From Pseudomonas tolaasii NCPPB 2192 (GTDB lineage Bacteria; Pseudomonadota; Gammaproteobacteria; Pseudomonadales; Pseudomonadaceae): a stretch of DNA of 64,000 bases. A program made the position numbers and the translations under genes. Under the pieces are notes generated by a model. The model saw nothing but the letters and a program-made list of their open reading frames with translations, had not been told where the DNA came from and searched no databases. Location of the stretch: assembly GCF_002813445.1 (NCBI RefSeq), contig NZ_PHHD01000001.1, positions 1,364,001-1,428,000 of the forward strand, given 5' to 3'. How positions within the stretch are numbered: the stretch's first letter is position 1; each line of letters opens with the position of its first letter. Shown piece after piece: positions 43,305 to 50,458 of the stretch.

Positions 43305-43559
43305 TTATTCGCCGACTTTGCCGCCAGCCTTGGTGCAGGCATCGGCACTGGCTTGGACCTTGAAGCCCTGGCCTTTGCAAGAACCCTGACCTTTGCAAGC
43401 ATGGTCCTTGGTTTTGCAGTCGTTCTGGCCTTTGCAAGCGTTGATGCCATAGCAGTGCACGGAGGTGTCAGCGGCTTGAGCCTGAGTGACAACACCAGCA
43501 AACATGGTAGCGGCGGCCATTGCGAGGGCGGCACCAGCAGCAGCGGATTTGAAGTTCAT
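43305..43559 (-). CDS. bufA: Cysteine-rich bufferin precursor (BufA2-like)
   Basis: An 84-residue precursor with a Sec signal peptide (residues 1-29, ending VVTQAQA). The core is rich in lysine, glycine and six cysteines (36, 42, 48, 55, 61, 75); four of them (42, 48, 55, 61) are followed by lysine, as in NACKGQNDC and GSCKGQGFK. This layout, next to DUF692 and DUF2063 genes, is that of bufferins, exported metallophores that bind copper after cysteine modification. The start at 43559 has GAGGAA upstream; ATG 43574 is less likely. The modified cysteines cannot be told from sequence. A nearby P-type ATPase strengthens the metal link. Confidence 0.88.
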   Translation of the reverse strand: MNFKSAAAGAALAMAAATMFAGVVTQAQAADTSVHCYGINACKGQNDCKTKDHACKGQGSCKGQGFKVQASADACTKAGGKVGE

Positions 43560-43593
43560 TTTTGTATTCCTCATGATCGGTAGTGGAGTCGGT

Positions 43594-43610
43594 CTGAACG
43601 GATTGTTCAG
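43594..43610. promoter_or_regulatory. Inverted repeat in the bufA leader
   Basis: CTGAAC and GTTCAG, separated by five bases, lie 35-51 bases upstream of the bufA start codon. A second small dyad (TGAGG, TC, CCTCA) is at 43630-43641. Either could be an operator or a leader hairpin. No regulator gene is adjacent, and no standard promoter could be assigned. Confidence 0.4.
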
Positions 43611-43676
43611 TCTCGACATACCACTAGAGTGAGGTCCCTCATTGGCGTTACAGCCGTGTGCAAATATTTCTGAAAA

Positions 43677-45563
43677 TTATTCATCGAGCTTCAGCAGCGG
43701 CTCCTGAAAGCGTAGCAAACGCCCCGCATTACCCAGTACCAGCAAGGTGCTGAGGTTGTGCAACACCGCCGCAATCATCGCGCCCGCTGCGCCCAGCCAG
43801 CCAAAAGCCGCGAATACCACGATAGCCAGCGTCCAACCCAACCCGATAACCACGTTGACTTGCAGCGTCTGCCGGCACTGGCGACTCAAGCGCACGCAAG
43901 TGCCCAACCTGCGCAAATCGCTGCCGATCAACACCACATCCGCCGACGCCAGGGCGATGTCCGCCCCGCCCGCCCCCATCGCCACGCCGACCACACCCGC
44001 CTTGAGTGCCAGCGAGTCGTTTATCCCGTCGCCGACCACCATTGGCCGGAAACCACTGTTGATCTCCCCCAGCACGCGGTTGAGTTTGTCTTCCGGCAGC
44101 GCCTGGGCTTCGACATCGCTGATGCCCACGTCCAGCGCCAGGCTGTCGGCGACACTCTGGCGGTCACCGGTCAGCAGCAATTGGCGGCCCAGGCCCAGGT
44201 CGCGCAGCTCTTGCAGCGCCTGACGGGCTTCCGGCTTGACGCTGTCGGCCAGCAACAGCCACGCGAGGAACTGCCCGTTCAGCGCCAGCCCGGCAATCGG
44301 GCCATCGTGGGTGGGAACGGTCGTGGTGACGATGCCCAGTTGCTCAAACAACTCCGGCCGACCCAACGCCGCCTCACCCTGCTCGGTCTGCGCCACCACG
44401 CCAAGCCCCTGACGCTCGCGGATGTCCGTCAGCACCAGCAATTGCTCCTGGGTCGCCAGCGCCGCCAGCGCGCGGCTGACCGGGTGGCTGCTGGCCGAAC
44501 CGAGGCTGGCGGCGAGGGTCAACAGCACTTGCCGGTCCGGCGCAGTCGTTTCAATCGATTGCAGGCGCAAAGTGCCAAACGTCAGCGTGCCGGTCTTGTC
44601 GACCACCAGCGAGGTCAGGTCTGCCAGTTCTTCCAGAAACGCCGAACTGCGAATCAAGATCCCGTGCCGCGCCGCCACGGCAATCCCGGCAATCGCCGTG
44701 GCCGGCGCCGACAGCACCAGCGCACACGGGCATGCCGCCACCAGCACGGCCAACATGGCCTGGGCGTCATTGGTCACAAACCAGGTCACCGCCGCCAGCA
44801 ACAACACCAGCACCATATAGCTGCCGGCATAACGCTCCAGCAGCCGCGTGATGGGCGGCTTGGAGCGCTCGGCGTTCTGCATCAGCGCGATGACCTTGCC
44901 CAGGGTCGATTCGTCGCCGGTCCGCGTCACCTTCAAGCGCAGCAAGCCATCCAGGTTGATCGCGCCACCAAACACCTGCACGCCCACGCTGGCTTCCAGC
45001 GGCACCGACTCGCCGGTAATCGGCGCCGTGTCCAGGCTCGCCTGGCCCGACAGCACCACGCCATCGGCCGGCACGCGGTCACCGGCGCGCACTTCGACGA
45101 TATCGCCCGTGTTCAGCGTGCCGTTATCCACCTCCACGATGCTGCCGTCAGCCTGAACCCGGCGCGCATGGCTGCGGGTCAGTTTGCCCAAAGCATGGAT
45201 CGCCTCCTGGGAGCCGATCACGCTGCGCTCTTCCAGCACGTGGCCGAAAATCATGATGATCGGCAGCAAGGCGGCGGTCAGCAGGTCACCCGTGGCCCAC
45301 GCGCCAATCATCGCAAGGGCGATCAGTTGGTCGGTGATGCCATGCAGGCTCGGGAAGCGCAGGCTGTACCAGGCCGAACGCATCACCGGCACGGCCACTA
45401 ACAAGGAAGCGACACCCAACAGCAATTGACTGACGCCGCTCTGGTCCGGCGCCAGCCAGCGCCACACCAGGCCCAGTATCAGCAAACCCAGGGCGAGCAT
45501 GGCCAGGGTCAATTGCCGTGCAGCACTGCGCTGCTCGGCGGAGGTCAGCATGGGTGCGCTCAT
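43677..45563 (-). CDS. P1B-type heavy-metal translocating ATPase
   Basis: A 628-residue membrane pump. It contains ITGESVPLE, the transmembrane CPC motif (AACPCALVLS), the phosphorylation site DKTGTLT and the hinge GDGINDSLALKAG. There is no N-terminal metal-binding domain; the protein starts directly with helices. The last helices carry AAVLHNLSTLLVLGN, with His-Asn where Zn/Cd pumps have Asp, so the ion is not predictable. Four genes are coupled: three SPFH proteins precede it and its ATG overlaps the hflC-like stop. Bufferin genes follow after 117 bases on the same strand. Confidence 0.92.
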   Translation of the reverse strand: MSAPMLTSAEQRSAARQLTLAMLALGLLILGLVWRWLAPDQSGVSQLLLGVASLLVAVPVMRSAWYSLRFPSLHGITDQLIALAMIGAWATGDLLTAALLPIIMIFGHVLEERSVIGSQEAIHALGKLTRSHARRVQADGSIVEVDNGTLNTGDIVEVRAGDRVPADGVVLSGQASLDTAPITGESVPLEASVGVQVFGGAINLDGLLRLKVTRTGDESTLGKVIALMQNAERSKPPITRLLERYAGSYMVLVLLLAAVTWFVTNDAQAMLAVLVAACPCALVLSAPATAIAGIAVAARHGILIRSSAFLEELADLTSLVVDKTGTLTFGTLRLQSIETTAPDRQVLLTLAASLGSASSHPVSRALAALATQEQLLVLTDIRERQGLGVVAQTEQGEAALGRPELFEQLGIVTTTVPTHDGPIAGLALNGQFLAWLLLADSVKPEARQALQELRDLGLGRQLLLTGDRQSVADSLALDVGISDVEAQALPEDKLNRVLGEINSGFRPMVVGDGINDSLALKAGVVGVAMGAGGADIALASADVVLIGSDLRRLGTCVRLSRQCRQTLQVNVVIGLGWTLAIVVFAAFGWLGAAGAMIAAVLHNLSTLLVLGNAGRLLRFQEPLLKLDE

Positions 45564-46594
45564 TGTTCGGCTCCCTGAATGATCAAACGGGAGTCGTCTT
45601 TAGGATCGACCGTGGTGACAGAACCCGCCTGGCCGAGTATCTTCGGCAAGCGCTCGCGATACAGGCGCAGCAGCAAGCCCGGGTCTTTGACCTGAGCGAG
45701 ACTAGCGACCGTGGCGGTTTGCGCTTGGGCATTGGCCAGCCGCTCGCTGGCCTGGGCGTGGGCAACCTGCACCACACGGTCGGCTTCCTGAGTAGCGGTC
45801 TGCGTGAGCTTTTCCGCTTCGGTGCGGGCATTGGCCACGGCTTTATCGGCCTGCTGGCTGGCCGTGAGCACAGCATTGAACGCATTCACCGCCGGGCCCG
45901 GCAGGCTCGACTGCACATCCACGCGAGTCACTTCAATGCCGAGGCCCAAACCGGTGGACGCCAGTTCAGCCAGGCGTTTGTTGATACCTTGCACCAGATC
46001 GCCGCGCAGCCGTTCACGACGCTCGGCGGCGCCATTGTCGGTGCCGATCAGCTCGGGGCGCGCGACCAAAATGGTGTCCAGATCACGCGCCGCCGTCAGC
46101 GCCACCGCGCTGCGCGTCACCAGGCGGTCCAGCGCGGGCAACACATGATCGCCCTGCAACACAAACGCATAAGGCTCGGTGACTTTGTAAAACACCCGCA
46201 CATCCAGCTGTACCACGCCGGCATCGCCCGTCAGCAGGTAACCGGACCCGGCCAGTGCATCGCTCAGCGGCGTGGCAAAACTCGCCACACGGTCGGCCTG
46301 GATCGCGGCGTCAGAACGCAGCAGGTTTTCCACTCGGCGCTCGATCACGCGGTCAGCCGCCGGCAGCAACACCACCTGCTCGAACGGCTGCGGCCAGGCC
46401 AACAGCAGGCCGGCATTCTGAATGCGATCCAGTGCGCCGAAGTGCAACACCACCGCGCGGTTCTGCGGGTCGATCTGGCGCACATTGGAAAACGCCCACG
46501 CCAACGCCGCCAACACCGTTACCGCGTACAGCGCCAGAAAGGTCAGGCGCCCGGCCTGGATCCACGGGCTGTCCGGGCCGTCACGCTCGATCAT
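45560..46594 (-). CDS. SPFH/HflC-like membrane protein
   Basis: A 344-residue protein with one membrane helix (LTFLALYAVTVLAALAWAF) and an SPFH/band-7 domain (about 45-240, starting QIDPQNRAVVLHFGALDR). An Ala/Glu-rich coiled coil follows (about 240-300) and then LLRLYRERLPKIL. HflC normally pairs with HflK to cage the FtsH protease. This is a divergent copy, because the canonical hflKC pair lies with hfq elsewhere. It overlaps both neighbours by ATGA, implying a complex with the ATPase gene product or quality control of the pump (inference). Confidence 0.87.
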   Translation of the reverse strand: MIERDGPDSPWIQAGRLTFLALYAVTVLAALAWAFSNVRQIDPQNRAVVLHFGALDRIQNAGLLLAWPQPFEQVVLLPAADRVIERRVENLLRSDAAIQADRVASFATPLSDALAGSGYLLTGDAGVVQLDVRVFYKVTEPYAFVLQGDHVLPALDRLVTRSAVALTAARDLDTILVARPELIGTDNGAAERRERLRGDLVQGINKRLAELASTGLGLGIEVTRVDVQSSLPGPAVNAFNAVLTASQQADKAVANARTEAEKLTQTATQEADRVVQVAHAQASERLANAQAQTATVASLAQVKDPGLLLRLYRERLPKILGQAGSVTTVDPKDDSRLIIQGAEQ

Positions 46595-47583
46595 GGCTGG
46601 ACGTCCTTCGGCCCTTCGACCAACGCGCGGAACGGCGCCGCGTCGGTACGCAGGATGATTTTGGTGCCCGGCGTGACGACCGTGCCCAAGGTGTCGAGGG
46701 AGCGCAGCAGGTTATATAGCTGCGGATTGCCCGCGTAGGCGCGGCCGTAAATCTGTGCGGCTTCCACGCGAGATTGCGCTTCGATATCAGCCGCCTTGAC
46801 GGTGGCGTCGGCCTGCACGATGCGTGCATCCCGCTCGGCGGCGGAACGAATCTGCGCCGCCTCGCGTTTGCCCACGGCGGTGCGTTCGGTGGCAATGGTT
46901 TCGCGTTCGGCGCGCATGCGGTCGACGGTGGCGGTCAGCGTCACCGACGGCAACGTCAGCCGCTCAACCCCTACTTGCGCCACGCGTACGCCATAGGTAG
47001 TGAGCAATTGTTGATCAATCTGCTGGCGCAACTGCGCTTCGAAATCGGCGATGCGCACCTGGCTGGCGTCGGTATTGATCAGGCTGGACAGGTCAAAGCT
47101 GGCCGCCGTGGTTTCCAGCGCCGAGCCGACAAACGTGCGAATCTGCCGCGCCGCCTCATCCGGCTGGTTCTGCACCGCGCGCATGAAGCGCTGCACATTG
47201 TCGGCGTCGCCTTGCACCTGCCACGCCACGTAGGCCTGCACGATGATGCGCAGGCCATCTCGGGTGCCCACATCCTGCAACCCGCTGGACGTGGTGCGCA
47301 GGCGCAGGTCCACCGGGATCGCCGCCTCGAACGGCGCCGGCCAGCGCCAGCCCAGGCCCGGCTCCAGCAACACCCGCGACGGGTTGCCGAAGCGGGTAAT
47401 CACCGTGGCTTCGCCGGAACGCACTTGCACCAGGCTCGCCGCCGCCACCGCAAACAGCACCAGCAATACCGCCCAGGCCATACGCCGCCAGGGGAACGGG
47501 CCGCCCGCTTGCTCATCACCGTGATGATGGTGGTGGTGATGACCATGATGATGGTGACCGTGATCGTGAGAATGAGCGCTCAA
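46591..47583 (-). CDS. SPFH/HflK-like protein with histidine-rich N-terminus
   Basis: A 330-residue protein. Residues 1-22 contain fourteen histidines (SHDHGHHHHGHHHHHHHG), followed by one membrane helix (MAWAVLLVLFAVAAASLV) and an SPFH domain (about 52-230) ending in an Ala-rich coiled coil. The His tract would lie on the cytoplasmic side in the usual HflK topology and could bind zinc, nickel or copper. Canonical HflK instead starts with glycine and asparagine. It follows the larger SPFH gene by 12 bases and overlaps the next. Confidence 0.88.
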   Translation of the reverse strand: MSAHSHDHGHHHHGHHHHHHHGDEQAGGPFPWRRMAWAVLLVLFAVAAASLVQVRSGEATVITRFGNPSRVLLEPGLGWRWPAPFEAAIPVDLRLRTTSSGLQDVGTRDGLRIIVQAYVAWQVQGDADNVQRFMRAVQNQPDEAARQIRTFVGSALETTAASFDLSSLINTDASQVRIADFEAQLRQQIDQQLLTTYGVRVAQVGVERLTLPSVTLTATVDRMRAERETIATERTAVGKREAAQIRSAAERDARIVQADATVKAADIEAQSRVEAAQIYGRAYAGNPQLYNLLRSLDTLGTVVTPGTKIILRTDAAPFRALVEGPKDVQP

Positions 47584-47595
47584 CAGACAGACTCC

Positions 47596-49521
47596 TTATT
47601 GAACGGCTTTGCGCGGCGCCGAAGGATCGGCCGGCAACGTAAAAGAACGCAGATCGATCGTCGGCGCGCCGTCGGCACCCAGGCGATGATCCAGAATAAG
47701 CAGCTTGGCGTGGGCCAGGCCCAGGCTGAGTTGACCAAGGTACTGTTCCAGCACGAACGCCTGGCCCGCGCTGGCGTAGGCCTTTTGTTCGGCGGCAAAG
47801 CGCAGGTCCGCCGCCTGGGCACCGGCATTCACTTCGCGCGCGGTGGCCATGGCCTGGTCGCGAGCAGTGCTGGCTTGCAGCAAGGCCTGGTTGGTCTGTT
47901 CACTGGCCGCGCCACGTTCCCGGGAAATCAGCGCTTGAGCACCAATTTGCGCAGCTTGCACGCCATGGTAGGCATTGGCCGCGCCGGCTGGCGGGTGAAT
48001 GGCTTCCACCACCGTGGCGAGAATTTCCACACCGCTGTCGAGTTTTTGCAGGTCGGCTTGCGCCGCGCGGCCAATTTCGTCGGCAAGGCTCGTGCGCTGT
48101 TCACCCAGCAATTCGTCGAGGGTACGCGAGGCAAAATCGTGAACCAGGATGCGGCTGGCCGTGCTGCGGATCAGCGTCGGCACGTCGGCACTGTTATAAG
48201 TGGCGGCGAGCGCGGCCTGATCGGTCAGGCCGATGCGGTAGACGAAACGTACGTCCATATTCACGATCTGGAAGCTCTGCTTGTCGCCGCTGCTGCTGGC
48301 GATCACCTGGGATTTGTCATTCACATGGCTGGCGTCCCACAAGCGGTTGGCGATGGTTGGCGCCGGGCCCTCGGCGGGCGCCAATTCAGGCGCCGCAGCT
48401 TCGCTGACACTGGTGGCCAGTTCATGCACCACACCGTTTTCCACCGCCAGCACGCGGCCCAACGGCCATGGTAGCCCGGCATGCAGGCCGGGGCCGAACA
48501 CTTGGACCGGTTTGCCAAAGCGCTCGTAAATCCCACGGCCCTGCAGAGGCACTTCGTGCACACCCGTGAGCGCCCAACCTACGGCCAATACCACCAGCAG
48601 CACCGGCAAAAAAGCGCGGCGCATGTAGGTGAATGCCCAGATCTGGCGCAGGTCGATACCGAAGCGGTTGTGCAATTCGTGCTGCAGCGCTTGCAAGGGT
48701 TGCGGCGGCCAGCGCAGCAGCCCGGCGATAAAACTCTGCGCCATCAGGCGCGGTTCAACGTGCGGCTGGCGCGGGCTGAACAATGACAGCAAGGCCCGCA
48801 GCAAAAACTCCACGGCGACCAGACCCGGCAACAAGCCGATCAGCACTGCCACACGCAACGGCCAAACCGCGTCCGCACTGGCGAACAGCAAGCAAATCGC
48901 GCTGACCACCAGGCTCACAATCGCCACTCGGCTTAATTGCGCCAGTTGCGCGGCTTCCGGCCATTGCGCGGCGGTTTCCTGGGCCAGGCGGCGTTCGAAC
49001 ACCAGCAAACCAAACCCCAAGGCCAGCGCCAGCGCAGCGCCGATGCTCGCGGACTGCCCGACGGGCGCGGCGGGCAATGCCAGGTTCCAGAATTCGAGGA
49101 GGCTGACCAGCGCCAGCAACGACCAGCCCGCCAGCCACAGCACGGGCGCGCCGATCTGCGCGATCAAGCCGCTGCCGAAACGCCCTACAAGGCGCGCGTA
49201 GAGGCCTGACTCTTGCTCCGGTAATTCGACGACATCACTCGTCGGCTCTTCCAACGCCTGGGCGCGCCAGTCGGCCACCCACCACGCCGACTGCAACCCG
49301 GCCACCAGCACCAGTAAGGCGGACGCGCAGTTGATCAGCACCACCGGCCAGATCGACAACGGCGCAAACAACGCCACAAACAGCGCCAACACCCAGCCGC
49401 ACACAGTCACGGCAGTCAGGCCGATACCGGCTTGCCGGAGCCTGCGGGCGTGAAACTGTCCCTGCTGAAAGCGCGCAAGGCCCTCGACCGAGGCGCCTTC
49501 CGCTTCTAGATCCACTTGCAT
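47596..49521 (-). CDS. Large multi-helix SPFH protein (HflK-related)
   Basis: A 641-residue protein. The first 350 residues hold about seven hydrophobic helices, for example LTAVTVCGWVLALFVALF and FLPVLLVVLAVGWALTGV. The second half is an SPFH domain that starts GRGIYERFGKPVQVFGPGLH and ends with KLLILDHRLGADGAPTIDL. A membrane domain fused to HflK is unusual. The start is set at ATG 49521; the frame is open further upstream but there it runs into a REP element. A GTG five codons upstream is possible. It heads the four-gene operon, with a Zur-like palindrome 28 bases before the start. Confidence 0.85.
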   Translation of the reverse strand: MQVDLEAEGASVEGLARFQQGQFHARRLRQAGIGLTAVTVCGWVLALFVALFAPLSIWPVVLINCASALLVLVAGLQSAWWVADWRAQALEEPTSDVVELPEQESGLYARLVGRFGSGLIAQIGAPVLWLAGWSLLALVSLLEFWNLALPAAPVGQSASIGAALALALGFGLLVFERRLAQETAAQWPEAAQLAQLSRVAIVSLVVSAICLLFASADAVWPLRVAVLIGLLPGLVAVEFLLRALLSLFSPRQPHVEPRLMAQSFIAGLLRWPPQPLQALQHELHNRFGIDLRQIWAFTYMRRAFLPVLLVVLAVGWALTGVHEVPLQGRGIYERFGKPVQVFGPGLHAGLPWPLGRVLAVENGVVHELATSVSEAAAPELAPAEGPAPTIANRLWDASHVNDKSQVIASSSGDKQSFQIVNMDVRFVYRIGLTDQAALAATYNSADVPTLIRSTASRILVHDFASRTLDELLGEQRTSLADEIGRAAQADLQKLDSGVEILATVVEAIHPPAGAANAYHGVQAAQIGAQALISRERGAASEQTNQALLQASTARDQAMATAREVNAGAQAADLRFAAEQKAYASAGQAFVLEQYLGQLSLGLAHAKLLILDHRLGADGAPTIDLRSFTLPADPSAPRKAVQ

Positions 49522-49548
49522 CCGCTCAACGCCCACATGTACACAATT

Positions 49549-49563
49549 CGTTACGATATAACA
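49549..49563. promoter_or_regulatory. Candidate third Zur box, upstream of the SPFH/ATPase operon
   Basis: CGTTACGATATAACA agrees with the Zur dyad TGTTATANTATAACA at 12 of 15 positions; the right half-site is perfect and the left half is degenerate. It lies 28-42 bases before the start of the SPFH operon, where a repressor would act. It is weaker than the two boxes at 30693 and 32446. Confidence 0.55.
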
Positions 49564-49603
49564 CGGAGCGTGAAATTTTTGTTCGAAAACAACACAAAAC
49601 CCC

Positions 49604-49692
49604 TGTGGGAGCGGGCTTGCCCGCGATGGCGGCCCATCAGGCAAACCCTTTATCACTGACCCACCGCCATCGCGGGCAAGCCCGCTCCCACA
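49604..49692. repeat. REP palindrome pair upstream of the lipid operon
   Basis: TGTGGGAGCGGGCTTGCCCG and its inverted copy flank about 30 bases. It fills much of the 305-base divergent gap 49522-49826. The remainder of the gap holds the Zur-like site (left) and a promoter region for the lipid operon (right) without a clear motif. Confidence 0.93.
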
Positions 49693-49826
49693 TGTGTACT
49701 GCGGTGTGCAGCAGACCGTGATTAACCCCCCAGAAACACGAGCCATCACTGGTGCAGGCCACGATTAATCGGGCACACTCCAACACAGTTTTTCGCGGGT
49801 TCACGGACAAGGAAGCGCCACCCCCC

Positions 49827-50447
49827 ATGATTTCGATCTATCAGCTCAAACCGCGTTTTCAAAACCTGCTGCGCCCCCTTGTGCAGCGCCTCTACGACAA
49901 CGGCACCACCGCCAACCAGATCACCGTGCTCGCCGGCGTGGTTTCCCTGCTGGTCGGCCTGTTGATCGCCAGCTTCGCTCAACATCTTTGGCTGTTTGCG
50001 CTGATCCCGCTGTGGATGATCCTGCGCATGGCCCTCAACGCCATCGACGGCATGCTCGCCCGGGAATTCGGCCAACAGTCACGCCTGGGCGCCTACCTCA
50101 ATGAACTGTGCGACGTGATCGCCGACAGCGCGCTGATCCTGCCCTTTGCGCTGATCCCCGGCGTGAGCCTGGCGCCGGTGGTGCTGGTGGCGCTGCTGGC
50201 GGTGTTCAGTGAATACGCCGGGGTACTCGGGCCCATGGTCGGTGCGTCGCGGCGCTACGACGGGCCGATGGGTAAAAGTGATCGCGCCTTCGTACTCGGC
50301 GTACTGGCCACCGGCGTGGCGCTGGGCTGGCTCGGCGCGGGGTGGGTCGACACGGTGATGTGGCTGGTCGCCGCCCTGCTCGCCTACACCCTGGTCAACC
50401 GCGTGCGCCAGGGCCTCAAAGAAGACAACACCCCTCCGATTGCATAA
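49827..50447 (+). CDS. CDP-alcohol phosphatidyltransferase (YnbA-like)
   Basis: A 206-residue membrane protein with about six helices. The transferase signature is present but altered: it reads N-x2-DG-x2-AR-x8-G-x3-N-x3-D (ALNAIDGMLAREFG, then RLGAYLNELCDV), with asparagine at the first and third of the four usual aspartates. E. coli YnbA has, as I recall it, the same trend. Substrates would be CDP-diacylglycerol and an alcohol or sugar phosphate. ATG 49827 follows AAGGAAG. It begins a six-gene operon of lipid functions. Confidence 0.85.
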   Translation: MISIYQLKPRFQNLLRPLVQRLYDNGTTANQITVLAGVVSLLVGLLIASFAQHLWLFALIPLWMILRMALNAIDGMLAREFGQQSRLGAYLNELCDVIADSALILPFALIPGVSLAPVVLVALLAVFSEYAGVLGPMVGASRRYDGPMGKSDRAFVLGVLATGVALGWLGAGWVDTVMWLVAALLAYTLVNRVRQGLKEDNTPPIA

Positions 50448-50458
50448 GGATTTTTGCG

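Noticed and set aside
43758..45401. Plus-strand open frame opposite the P-type ATPase
   Set aside because: The composition is rich in Arg, Gln and His without motifs; the ATPase on the other strand has every catalytic motif.
49522..49749. N-terminal extension of the large SPFH protein
   Set aside because: The upstream frame translates a REP element and the Zur-like site, with no protein-like sequence.
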